From Gemmatimonadota bacterium (GTDB lineage Bacteria; Gemmatimonadota; Gemmatimonadetes; Gemmatimonadales; Gemmatimonadaceae), in contig JAQBPV010000422.1 in NCBI GenBank assembly GCA_028287345.1, positions 1 to 61,702 on the forward strand: DNA of 61,702 bases. Direction: 5' to 3'. Within the stretch, counting starts at the first letter, position 1. The number at the start of each line of letters is the position of its first letter. Made by a program: the position numbers and the translations under genes. Positions 53,924 to 61,621 of the stretch are shown here, piece after piece. The notes under the pieces are model-generated. The model had not been told where the DNA came from. It did no database searches and saw nothing but the letters and a program-made list of their open reading frames with translations.

Positions 53924-54556
53924 ATGGCCGAGCCCGTCCCTTCCACCAGTGATCGCGACACGGAGTTCGCGCGTGTCGCGCTTCCGTTGCTGCCGGTTGT
54001 CGCCCGCGTCGCCCAAGCGCTGACCAAGGACGCCGCAGACACCGAGGATCTCGTCCAGGACACCTTCCTCAAGGCGTACCGCCACTGGAACACCTTCGTG
54101 CCGGGCAGCGACTGCCGACGGTGGCTCTCCGCCATCTGCCGCAACACGTTCTACGCTCAGCGCGCGCGTGAGCGCTGGGTCACCGCCGTCGGCGACGATC
54201 TCGAGCTCGAGACGTTCGCCGCGGTGAGCCTCCACAAGCTCGCGCGCGACCGCGGTGTCGAGGACATGTTCAGCCGCCTCGACCTCGCCCCCGCGATACA
54301 AACGGCAATCGACAAGCTCGAGCCAACGCATCGCGACGTCGTGCGACTCGTCGACGTCGAGGACCTTCGCTACGAGGAAGCAGCGGACGTCCTCGGCATT
54401 CCCATCGGCACCGTGCGCTCGCGTCTCTATCGTGCGCGACGACAACTCCAGCAGGAGCTCGTGCAGTACGCCATCGACGCCGGGTTCCGCGCCGCGTCCG
54501 CGCCATCGCAATCCGCCATCCCATCCGACTCTCGGACGACACATGCAAAATCCTGA
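53924..54556 (+). CDS. ECF-type RNA polymerase sigma factor
   Basis: A 210-residue sigma-70-family protein of group 4. Region 2 is DAADTEDLVQDTFLKAYRHWNTF with RRWLSAICRNTF. Region 4 is LEPTHRDVVRLVDVEDLRYEEAADVLGIPIGTVRSRLYRAR (key part GIPIGTVRSRLYRAR). A C-terminal tail of about 30 residues is unstructured. The ATG at 53924 gives the usual length; a GTG 36 bases upstream is possible. Its stop overlaps the start of the anti-sigma gene by 14 bases, so the two are coupled. It lies 48 bases after the glucan synthase, making envelope stress a plausible trigger, which is inference. Confidence 0.9.
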   Translation: MAEPVPSTSDRDTEFARVALPLLPVVARVAQALTKDAADTEDLVQDTFLKAYRHWNTFVPGSDCRRWLSAICRNTFYAQRARERWVTAVGDDLELETFAAVSLHKLARDRGVEDMFSRLDLAPAIQTAIDKLEPTHRDVVRLVDVEDLRYEEAADVLGIPIGTVRSRLYRARRQLQQELVQYAIDAGFRAASAPSQSAIPSDSRTTHAKS

Positions 54557-54794
54557 GATCTGCCGCGAGATCGTTCGCCAGCTCTGGCCGTTCCTCGACG
54601 GTGCGCTGCCCGATGACCTGCAGGCGCGCGTCAGCGACCATCTCGCCGGTTGCGTGAATTGTCGCAGTCACTACGACTTCGAGCGTGCCTTCCTCGAGGC
54701 GGTGCGCGCATCGTCGAACTTCGGTGATGAGTTCGAGCCGCTTCGTGCGCGCGTCCTCGCTGCCCTGGCCGCCGAGGGAATGAGCATTCCTTGA
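54543..54794 (+). CDS. Zinc-finger anti-sigma factor (ZAS-type)
   Basis: An 83-residue protein. SDHLAGCVNCRSHYDFE contains the H-x3-C-x2-C part of the zinc-binding anti-sigma domain (ZAS), with an upstream acidic FLDGALPDD stretch. It binds the sigma factor encoded just upstream (14-base overlap) and probably releases it on redox or zinc loss. No membrane helix is visible, so it is a soluble ZAS protein rather than a transmembrane RsgI-type. The shortness is normal for the class. Confidence 0.85.
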   Translation: MQNPEICREIVRQLWPFLDGALPDDLQARVSDHLAGCVNCRSHYDFERAFLEAVRASSNFGDEFEPLRARVLAALAAEGMSIP

Positions 54795-54878
54795 TCACTT
54801 TGAGCTGCATCGCGTGTCGACTTCCACAGCGTCGCGTGCTATTACTCGGTCCCATCATCCCCGGAGACAGGTAAGTCG

Positions 54879-55619
54879 ATGTCTGAGCTCGTGAAGCGAA
54901 CGCACTGGATCGTGCGACTCACCCACTGGGTGAACGTCGTCGCGGTCGTCGTCATGGCCGGCAGTGGCATGCGCATCTTCAACGCGCATCCCGCATTCGC
55001 GCGGCCCGGCGAGCGCTTTCCGCTCAACCCGTGGGAAGGACACCCTATTCCCGACTGGCTCACCTTTGGCGCGTGGCTCGGCGGCGCGCGCCATTGGCAC
55101 TTCGCGATGATGTGGATCCTCGTCGCCAACGGGCTACTCTATCTCGGCTTCATCTACCTGCATGGCGAGTGGCGCGATTTGGTCCCGCGTCGTGGCGACG
55201 CACGCGACTCCATCGAGATGATCAAGTTCTATCTCTTCGTCAGGCGCGATCACCCGCACCAGGGCAAGCACAACGCATTGCAGAAGAGCGCGTACTTCAC
55301 GATGCCCATCCTCGGCGTCCTTCTCGTGCTGAGTGGTCTGGCCATCTGGAAGCCAGTCACGCTCAGCTTCCTCACGGCGCTGTTCGTCAACTACAAGTGG
55401 GCGCGCTTCGTCCACTTCGCCACGATGGCGGTGCTGCTGCTGCTCGCACTGGTGCACGTGTTCTTCGTGTTTGCCGTCGACCCCTATGCGCTGCGAGCGA
55501 TGGTCACCGGTTGGTACAACCGCGCGCGTTCGCCCGAGGCCCGCAACGCGCGGCCATTCTATCATCTGTTCGGGAAGGGCAGGTCTCGCGCACCCAAGGC
55601 GGAGGCACCCAACACATGA
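54879..55619 (+). CDS. Cytochrome b (b561/hydrogenase-b type) membrane subunit
   Basis: A 246-residue membrane protein with four or five helices. Its first helix starts RTHWIVRLTHWVNVVAVVVMAGSG, with the His ligands of a dihaem cytochrome b (RLTHWVN; also GARHWHFAMMW and ARFVHFATMAV). It is similar to Ni/Fe-hydrogenase and formate-dehydrogenase gamma-type cytochromes. The following gene encodes an exported molybdopterin oxidoreductase whose start overlaps its stop (ATGA), so this is the likely quinone-linked partner. GGAGACAGGTAAG precedes the start. Confidence 0.85.
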   Translation: MSELVKRTHWIVRLTHWVNVVAVVVMAGSGMRIFNAHPAFARPGERFPLNPWEGHPIPDWLTFGAWLGGARHWHFAMMWILVANGLLYLGFIYLHGEWRDLVPRRGDARDSIEMIKFYLFVRRDHPHQGKHNALQKSAYFTMPILGVLLVLSGLAIWKPVTLSFLTALFVNYKWARFVHFATMAVLLLLALVHVFFVFAVDPYALRAMVTGWYNRARSPEARNARPFYHLFGKGRSRAPKAEAPNT

Positions 55620-56326
55620 CCATCGATCGACGTCGCTTCATCACCGTCACCGCAGCATCGCTGTCGGGGGCACTCCTCGCGGCGTGCGAGGCGAATCCGA
55701 AGAGCGCCGCCAAGCTGCTCGCGCTCGCGGAGTCAAAGAACGAGGGGCTCGAACGCGGCATCTTCCGCCACGATCGCATCAACGGCGTGCCCGCATCGGC
55801 GAAGGTAGCCGGCAAGGACTTTCCGAAATACTTCGTCTCGAAGACGATGCCCGTGTGGGATCCGGCGGTGCGCGGTGTCTGGCGCCTCGAGGTGTCGGGT
55901 GCGGTGCGTACGCCGCTCTCGCTCACGCTCGACGACCTGATGAAGCTGCCCCACATCACGCAGAAGGTCGATCACTTCTGCGTGGAAGGCTGGAATGCTC
56001 GCGCCGCGTGGAGCGGCGTCCGCATGAGCGACGTCGCTCGCGTTGCCGGCGTCACGCCAGATGCGCACTACGTCGATTTTCAGAGCTTCGACGACGACTA
56101 CCACGAGAGCTGGGACATGGACAGCGCGATGCACCCGCAGACCCTCGTCGCGTATGGCATGGATGGCCACCTCCTCGGCCCCGAGCACGGCGCTCCTGCG
56201 CGCATCCATTCGCCGATCAAGCTTGGCTACAAGAACACGAAGTACCTGACGAAGATCGTGTTCATGCCGGCGCGGAATGGCGGCTATTGGAGCGACCAGG
56301 GGTACGAGTGGTACGGCGGCACCTAG
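55616..56326 (+). CDS. Exported molybdopterin-dependent oxidoreductase (sulfite-oxidase fold)
   Basis: A 236-residue protein. It has a Tat motif (DRRRFITVTAAS) and a lipobox-like LAAC, so it should be an exported lipoprotein. The sulfite-oxidase fold is shown by LTLDDLMKLPHITQKVDHFCVEGWN, where the Cys would bind molybdenum, then WSGVRMSDVARVAGV, HPQTLVAYGMDGHLL and PIKLGYKNTKYLTKI (final helix block). It is related to MsrP/YedY. Its coupling with the cytochrome b suggests that electrons pass to or from the quinone pool, for example for sulfoxide or sulfite reactions. The substrate is not known. Confidence 0.85.
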   Translation: MTIDRRRFITVTAASLSGALLAACEANPKSAAKLLALAESKNEGLERGIFRHDRINGVPASAKVAGKDFPKYFVSKTMPVWDPAVRGVWRLEVSGAVRTPLSLTLDDLMKLPHITQKVDHFCVEGWNARAAWSGVRMSDVARVAGVTPDAHYVDFQSFDDDYHESWDMDSAMHPQTLVAYGMDGHLLGPEHGAPARIHSPIKLGYKNTKYLTKIVFMPARNGGYWSDQGYEWYGGT

Positions 56327-56416
56327 CTTCCACTGTGAAAACAGCACGGGCACCGTTCCTGCCTTTGCCTCCCTTCGAGCGCAACGTGCGCGAGACATCT
56401 ACGGGGAGGACGGACA

Positions 56417-57544
56417 GTGATGACGGGAAAAGAAATGTTTCGCGTGCGCGCAGTCGCGTGTGCCACGGTGGTCGTGGTGTCGATGGCTGCAGCGGCTTGC
56501 GGCACGAAGGACAAGGCGAGCAGCGTTGATTCGGCGAGCGGAACAGTAGCCACCGCCGACACGATGGCAGCGGCGCCGGCAATGCCGGCAACGCCCAACG
56601 CCGAGATGCAGCCCGTGCTCGACGAGCTCGCGGCGCTCGGCGGCAAGCCCATCGAGACGCTCACGGCGCCAGTGGCGCGCAAGCAGCCCACGCCCACCGA
56701 CGCGGTGAAGCAGCTGCTCACCAAGCAGGGCAAGCCGACGACACCGCCGCCCGGCGCGACGATGACGACGCACACCGTGAAGGGCGCGGCCGGCAATCTC
56801 CAGGCGAACATCTATACGCCTGACGGCGCCGGTCCATTTCCCGTCATCGTCTACTATCACGGTGGCGGTTGGGTCATCGCCGACCGCAACGTCTACGACG
56901 GTGGCGCGCGCGCGCTCGCCATCAACGCCAACGCGGTCGTCATCTCGGCCGACTACCGTCAGGCTCCCGAGCACAAGTTTCCCGCCGCGCATGACGATGC
57001 TGTCGCCATCTACGAGTGGGCGCTGAAGAATGCGGCGTCGCTGAAGGGCGATCCGGCGCGCATCGCGCTCGCTGGCGAGAGCGCTGGCGGCAACCTCGCG
57101 GTTGCAACGGCGATCGCCGCGCGTGACAGGAAACTCGCCGCGCCGTTGGCTGTGCTCGCGGTGTATCCCATCGCCGTCGGCGACACGACGACACCGGCCT
57201 ATGTCGAGAACGCGAACGCGAAGCCACTGAACCGCGCGATGATGGCGTGGTTCTTCGACAAGTACACGCGCACCCCGTCCGACCGTCAGGATCCGCGCAT
57301 CAATCTCGTCGGCGCCGATCTCAAGGGCCTTCCGCCCATCACGATCATCAACGCGCGCATCGATCCGCTGCGCAGCGACGGCGAGATGCTCGCCGCGAAG
57401 ATTCGCGACGCCGGCGGCACCGTCGAGCAGAAAACGTACGAAGGCGTCACGCATGAATTCTTCGGCATGGGTGCAGTGCTCAGCCAGGCCAGGGACGCCG
57501 AGGCGTATGGAGCGGACGCGTTGAGGAAGGTGTTCCAGCGCTAA
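56417..57544 (+). CDS. Alpha/beta hydrolase (HSL-type esterase) lipoprotein
   Basis: A 375-residue exported hydrolase. A signal with a lipobox (VVVSMAAAAC) is followed by a Pro/Ala/Thr-rich linker. The catalytic domain has the HSL oxyanion motif YYHGGGWVIADR, the nucleophile ALAGESAGGNLA, the Asp in ARIDPLRSDGE and the His in GVTHEFFGM. These mark a family IV (HSL) carboxylesterase. Its substrate is a short or medium acyl ester, the natural one unknown. The strong GGGGAGGA ribosome site fits either the GTG at 56417 or the adjacent ATG at 56420. It is followed immediately by a GNAT gene. Confidence 0.9.
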   Translation: MMTGKEMFRVRAVACATVVVVSMAAAACGTKDKASSVDSASGTVATADTMAAAPAMPATPNAEMQPVLDELAALGGKPIETLTAPVARKQPTPTDAVKQLLTKQGKPTTPPPGATMTTHTVKGAAGNLQANIYTPDGAGPFPVIVYYHGGGWVIADRNVYDGGARALAINANAVVISADYRQAPEHKFPAAHDDAVAIYEWALKNAASLKGDPARIALAGESAGGNLAVATAIAARDRKLAAPLAVLAVYPIAVGDTTTPAYVENANAKPLNRAMMAWFFDKYTRTPSDRQDPRINLVGADLKGLPPITIINARIDPLRSDGEMLAAKIRDAGGTVEQKTYEGVTHEFFGMGAVLSQARDAEAYGADALRKVFQR

Positions 57545-57579
57545 TGCAGTGGGCCTGCTCGTTCTGCTACCTTCCAACG

Positions 57580-57867
57580 ATGCCGAACGAGCCAACTGTC
57601 GTGCACAACGAAGCAACGCATCAGTTCGAGATACCGAACGAATTGGGCCCCGTACTGCTCAGGTACGTCAAACGCGGCGACGTCCTCGACCTCGTGCACA
57701 CCGAAGTCGACGAGCAGTTCGCGGGCCGGGGATACGCCTCCGCGCTCGCCCGCGCCGCGCTCGACTACGCGCGAGCCAACAACCTCAAGGTCGTGCCCAC
57801 CTGTCCCTTCGTCAGGAAGTATCTCGAGCGACATCCCGAATACGACGACCTCCGCGCGACACACTGA
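57580..57867 (+). CDS. Short GNAT N-acetyltransferase (YjdJ/GCN5-like)
   Basis: A 95-residue mini-GNAT. FEIPNELGPVLLRYVKRGD opens the domain, and DEQFAGRGYASALARAALDYA carries the acetyl-CoA P-loop (Q-x-x-G-R-G-x-A variant). It ends CPFVRKYLERHPEYDDL, typical for the YjdJ/At-GNAT short family, where the lysine or peptide substrate is unknown. I chose the ATG at 57580 because it begins the family-length protein; an in-frame ATG at 57544 follows the esterase stop directly. Translation coupling is therefore possible. Confidence 0.8.
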   Translation: MPNEPTVVHNEATHQFEIPNELGPVLLRYVKRGDVLDLVHTEVDEQFAGRGYASALARAALDYARANNLKVVPTCPFVRKYLERHPEYDDLRATH

Positions 57868-57900
57868 CGCGCGTAGTCGGGCGACGATAAGCTCCATCGC

Positions 57901-58575
57901 ATGATCTCCACGCCCATTCCCGGCGTCACGCGCCCCGAACCGCGGTGGCCCGTGATCCTTGCGGTGTTCGCCGCCGTCGCCCTGCACTTCGCGCTGCCCG
58001 AGAAGCTGCGCCTCAACCCACCGTGGCTGCTCGCGACACTCGTCGGCGCGCTCGTCGCTGCCACGCAGTACGCGCGCTACCGGAACATGCCGAGAGCCAA
58101 CACGGCGCTCAGCTTCTCGGTGCTCGGTGTCCTCACCGTCGGACTGCTGTGGGGCGTGGGAAGTCTCCTCGTCGCGCTCATAACCCACCAGAGGGACGCC
58201 GTTGCGCCCGGCCTGCTCCGCGGCGCAGCGATCCTCTGGTTCACGAACGTCATCGTCTTCGCGTCATTGTACTGGCGACTCGACGCGGGCGGACCAAACG
58301 AGCGAGAGCGGCGCGATGCACACACCGAGGGAGCGTTCCTCTTCCCGCAGATGACCTTCGCCGCACCGGCCGAGGAAGGCACGATCGCCGAAGTGGAGAA
58401 CTGGCGTCCCCACTTCGTCGACTATCTGTTCGTCGCCTTCAATACGAGCACGGCCTTCTCACCCACCGACGCGCCGGTCCTCTCGAAGTGGGCGAAGATG
58501 GCGATGATGATTCAGGCGCTGATCTCGTTCACCACGGTCGTCCTCGTGGCCGCACGCGCCGTGAACATTCTCTAG
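57901..58575 (+). CDS. DUF1345-like membrane protein
   Basis: A 224-residue protein with four to five hydrophobic helices. The C-terminal segment DYLFVAFNTSTAFSPTDAPV (signature YLFVAFNTSTAFSPTD) and KMAMMIQALISFTTVVLVAARAVN resembles the conserved block of DUF1345 proteins (DFLYFAFTIGMTF-QVSD-type). N-terminal helices RWPVILAVFAAVALHFAL and FSVLGVLTVGLLWGVGS agree. The family has no known function. It is convergent with the small GWLVFES-family gene at 58580, only a few bases away. Confidence 0.7.
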   Translation: MISTPIPGVTRPEPRWPVILAVFAAVALHFALPEKLRLNPPWLLATLVGALVAATQYARYRNMPRANTALSFSVLGVLTVGLLWGVGSLLVALITHQRDAVAPGLLRGAAILWFTNVIVFASLYWRLDAGGPNERERRDAHTEGAFLFPQMTFAAPAEEGTIAEVENWRPHFVDYLFVAFNTSTAFSPTDAPVLSKWAKMAMMIQALISFTTVVLVAARAVNIL

Positions 58576-58579
58576 CCGG

Positions 58580-58864
58580 TCAATCCTCGGCGCGTCGCGC
58601 CGGTCCTGGCGGCACCCGCGTCGCTTTCATGCACCAGCGCTCGATTTCGAACGCGGACATCGTGCGCCAGTCAGGCGGGTACGGTGAGAGGCGCCGCTTT
58701 TCCCCCTCAGCCGACTCGAAGACGAGCCAGCCGCCTTTGCGGCGGTCGCTCTCGAGCACCTTTGCCATCGCGCCTGACAGCGACGGGCTCGCGATTTCGC
58801 GCACGGTCCACTCCAGGCCAACCGTGTCGACGAACGTGCGCGAATAGGCGACCAGGGACATCAC
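58580..58864 (-). CDS. Small protein, GWLVFES-family member 3
   Basis: A 94-residue protein. GLEWTVREI near the N-terminus and GGWLVFESAEGEKRRLSPYP followed by PDWRTMSAFEIERWC correspond to the two proteins at 40384-40728 and 41011-41331. It is shorter in the Arg-rich middle. No signal peptide or membrane helix is visible. It has no antitoxin-like partner here, unlike member 2. Function unknown. Two ATGs are adjacent at the start. Confidence 0.65.
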   Translation of the reverse strand: MMSLVAYSRTFVDTVGLEWTVREIASPSLSGAMAKVLESDRRKGGWLVFESAEGEKRRLSPYPPDWRTMSAFEIERWCMKATRVPPGPARRAED

Positions 58865-58961
58865 GCGAAGGCAGGAGGGCAGAGCTCGTAAGAAGAAGCG
58901 CGACGCAGGGAAAGTAGTCCCCGCCCAGCGCTCCGCCAGTGTCCGCCAGCCCTTCGACGAT

Positions 58962-60098
58962 CTACTGATACTGGATGTACAGCGGGCGAGGGTTGAGCCG
59001 CAGCACTTCCGCCGGCGTCAGCAGCAGGTCGCCCTTCTTCGTGTCATTGTGGAAGAACAGCTTGAACCCTGTGTACTGCACCGGTTCGGCTTTCACGTAG
59101 TCATGGTAGGAGTCGAACTTCAGCCACGGCGGGCCCCACCCGTCCATGTCCATCACCACCTGCACGTTCGGCGTCGGCCGGATGTCCTTCGCGTTCGTCA
59201 CCATCTTCCGCGTGAAGCGATGGACGACGAGGATCTTCGGCGGAAGCTTCTTCGCCTTCACGATCGAGTCGACGAAGTTCACGACCCAGTTGATCTCCTT
59301 CGCGTCCATCGTGCCGATCTTCGTGCCCGGCACCTTGCCCGATGCTGCCATCGCGAACTCGGGATCCACGGCGATGTGCACGTCGGGATTCTCGAGGAAC
59401 GGCGCAAGTCGCGGGATCTCGCTCTGCACGTTGTCCTTCCCCAGCTGCACGTCCACGAAGAAGATGCCCTTCTTCTCCTTCGCCCAGCCATGGATCGCGT
59501 TCACCAGCGAATCCTTCATGCGGAGACGATAGAGGCCGTTCTTTCCCGGCGCGCCTTGCGCTGTCGTCACCACCATGTGCAGCGCGGGAATCACCGGATG
59601 CGACGGATCTGCCTTCGCCCATCGTGCGACTTCCCTGTCGAGCATCTTGAGCATCTCGTCCTTCGGATACTCGCCGAGCGCACCCATGCGCTTCTCGAGC
59701 GGGTTCCCGTAGAACGCGACGATCCGGTTGGCCGGCAGCAGCGCACCCGGCGCTGACTCATGCCCCTTTACCGGCCACTTCGCGTCGAGCACGCTGTCCG
59801 GCTTCGTCATGCTCGCCAGGGCCACGCTGTCGCGGCGCGAGCGCTTCGGCACTTCGCCGACGATCGCCGAAGTGTCCTTCGTGCCGCTCACCGAAGCCGA
59901 CGTGATGGCCACGGCGCCACTGCCGGCGAGCGGCGCGTTGACTGGCCCGGAGTCGGTCGTGACTTCGCCCGTCGCCGTGCGTCGTCCGCCAGGCGTCGCG
60001 TCGGCGGCAGGAACATTCTTGTCGGCACACCCACCAAGGACGAGCGCGGCTGCGATTCCTGCCGCCGGAACGGCGCGCAGGGCTGTGAAACGGAACAT
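58962..60098 (-). CDS. Lipoprotein of unknown function, possibly TIM-barrel
   Basis: A 378-residue protein with a clear lipoprotein signal (AAGIAAALVLGGC). After a Thr/Ala/Pro-rich linker, the mature part (RIVAFYGNPLEKRMGALGEYP, IPALHMVVTTAQGAPG, KGIFFVDVQLG, NPDVHIAVDPEFAMAASG, ILVVHRFTRKMV, NVQVVMDMDGWGPP) shows alternating strands and helices with conserved Asp and Glu, as in a TIM barrel. I do not recognise a named family. It may be a sugar-acting enzyme but no catalytic motif is certain. The start was set at the signal peptide. It is divergent from marR. Confidence 0.65.
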   Translation of the reverse strand: MFRFTALRAVPAAGIAAALVLGGCADKNVPAADATPGGRRTATGEVTTDSGPVNAPLAGSGAVAITSASVSGTKDTSAIVGEVPKRSRRDSVALASMTKPDSVLDAKWPVKGHESAPGALLPANRIVAFYGNPLEKRMGALGEYPKDEMLKMLDREVARWAKADPSHPVIPALHMVVTTAQGAPGKNGLYRLRMKDSLVNAIHGWAKEKKGIFFVDVQLGKDNVQSEIPRLAPFLENPDVHIAVDPEFAMAASGKVPGTKIGTMDAKEINWVVNFVDSIVKAKKLPPKILVVHRFTRKMVTNAKDIRPTPNVQVVMDMDGWGPPWLKFDSYHDYVKAEPVQYTGFKLFFHNDTKKGDLLLTPAEVLRLNPRPLYIQYQ

Positions 60099-60256
60099 GA
60101 GCTGAAAGTGGGAGTTTGAAGAGTGCCCGCACGCGAGCAGATGATGAGGGCGCTGGTCCACCTATGTGCAAGCGCCAAGCCCGGGTTCATTCTACTCACG
60201 ACGCCGTGTTCGTGGTCCAGGTTGACTCGCATACGCAATCTACCCTAGCCTTCCGT

Positions 60257-60694
60257 ATGTCCGATTGCCGTGCAAATACCTCGACGGGGTGCGCCTTGAC
60301 CCTGCTGCTCCTCGACGCCGCCCGCGCCGTGGAGGCACGTGCCGAGGGCGCGCTCGCCGAAACCGGGCTGTCCCTCGCCAAGCTCGGCGCTCTTCGACAC
60401 CTCGTGCTCGCCGCCGAGCCGCTCACCCTGTCTCAGCTCGCCGAGCGGCACTGCTGCGGCAAGTCGAATGTGACACAATTGGTCGACCGCCTCGAGACCG
60501 ACGGATTCGTCGCGCGCGTCGCGGACCCGGAAGATCGCCGCACCATTCGCGCGACCGTCACGTCCACCGGGCGCGAGGCGTACGAGCGCGCCAGTGCCCT
60601 GCTCGCTGATCACGAGCGTTCTCTCGACGCGCGGCTCGGCACGGTTCCCCGCGCGGAGCTCGCGCGACAGCTGCGCGCCCTGCGCGAAGGCTGA
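60257..60694 (+). CDS. MarR-family regulator, possible metal-responsive control of the CDF exporter
   Basis: A 145-residue winged-helix regulator. LAKLGALRHLVLAAEPLTLSQLAERHCCGKSNVTQLVDRLE (key part AERHCCGKSNVTQLVDRL) is the helix-turn-helix, with two adjacent Cys at its recognition-helix edge. VARVADPEDRRTIRATVTSTG is the wing. The Cys pair is unusual at this position and could confer redox or metal sensing. The start at 60257 was chosen for family length; the frame is open upstream. It lies 9 bases before the His-rich CDF gene, on the same strand. Confidence 0.8.
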   Translation: MSDCRANTSTGCALTLLLLDAARAVEARAEGALAETGLSLAKLGALRHLVLAAEPLTLSQLAERHCCGKSNVTQLVDRLETDGFVARVADPEDRRTIRATVTSTGREAYERASALLADHERSLDARLGTVPRAELARQLRALREG

Positions 60695-60703
60695 TCGCGG
60701 CCG

Positions 60704-61621
60704 ATGGGTCATCATCATCACCATGGCCACGACCATGGTCACGCGCATGTTCACGACGACGGCGGCAACGCGCGCCGGCTCGTCGTCGTGCTCGTGCTCA
60801 CGGCGGTGTACATGCTCGCCGAGGCCATCGGCGGGTGGCTGTCGCATTCGCTGGCGCTCATCGCGGACGCGGGACACATGCTCTCCGACGTCGCGGCACT
60901 GGGGCTCAGCCTATTCGCCGTGTGGATCTCGCGCCGTCCGCCGACGCCAGCACGCTCGTACGGATACCACCGCACCGAGATCCTCGCCGCCCTCGCCAAC
61001 GCGGCGACGCTGATCGCCATCTCCGTGTGGGTATGCGTGGAGGCCTACCGCCGGCTGCATGAGCCGCCGGAGGTGGCCGGCCGCATGGTCATGGCCATCG
61101 CGGCAGGCGGATTCCTCATCAACCTCGCCGGCATGTGGGTGTTGAGTGGCGGCCGCGCATCGAATCTCAACATCCGCGGCGCATGGCTCCACGTCGCAAC
61201 TGACGCACTCGGCAACATCGGCACGGTGGCCGCTGGCGCTGCGGTCGCCTACCTGGGTTGGATGTGGGCCGACCCCGCGGCGTCAGTCATCATCGCGGCG
61301 CTCGTATGCTGGTCGGCGTGGGCGCTGCTCATGGAGAGCCTCGACGTCCTGATGGAAGGCACGCCGAGCAGCATCGATCCCGCGAAGGTCCGCGACGCGC
61401 TGGGCACCGTCATCGGCGTGCAGGCCGTGCACGACCTCCATATCTGGTCGATCACCAGCGGTCGCGTGTCGCTCTCGGCGCACATTGCGGTGGACGGCAC
61501 GCGCCCGGATCGTGACATCCTCCCCGAGCTCTGCTCGAAGCTCCGCGAGAACTTCGGTATTACGCATGTCACGCTGCAGCTCGAGAGTGAGTGTGCGGCG
61601 AGCGAGGCGTTGCACGCCTGA
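60704..61621 (+). CDS. Cation diffusion facilitator (CDF) metal exporter
   Basis: A 305-residue metal exporter. The N-terminus is His-rich (HHHHHGHDHGHAHVHDD), typical of zinc or cobalt CDF proteins. Six hydrophobic helices follow, with the two HxxxD metal pairs HMLSDVAAL (helix 2) and HVATDALGN (helix 5). SLALIADAGHMLSD and SLDVLMEGTPSSID are typical CDF blocks. A cytoplasmic domain (VHDLHIWSITSG, HVTLQLE) ends the protein. Zinc is the most likely substrate, by family. It forms an operon with the marR gene, which likely represses it. Confidence 0.9.
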   Translation: MGHHHHHGHDHGHAHVHDDGGNARRLVVVLVLTAVYMLAEAIGGWLSHSLALIADAGHMLSDVAALGLSLFAVWISRRPPTPARSYGYHRTEILAALANAATLIAISVWVCVEAYRRLHEPPEVAGRMVMAIAAGGFLINLAGMWVLSGGRASNLNIRGAWLHVATDALGNIGTVAAGAAVAYLGWMWADPAASVIIAALVCWSAWALLMESLDVLMEGTPSSIDPAKVRDALGTVIGVQAVHDLHIWSITSGRVSLSAHIAVDGTRPDRDILPELCSKLRENFGITHVTLQLESECAASEALHA

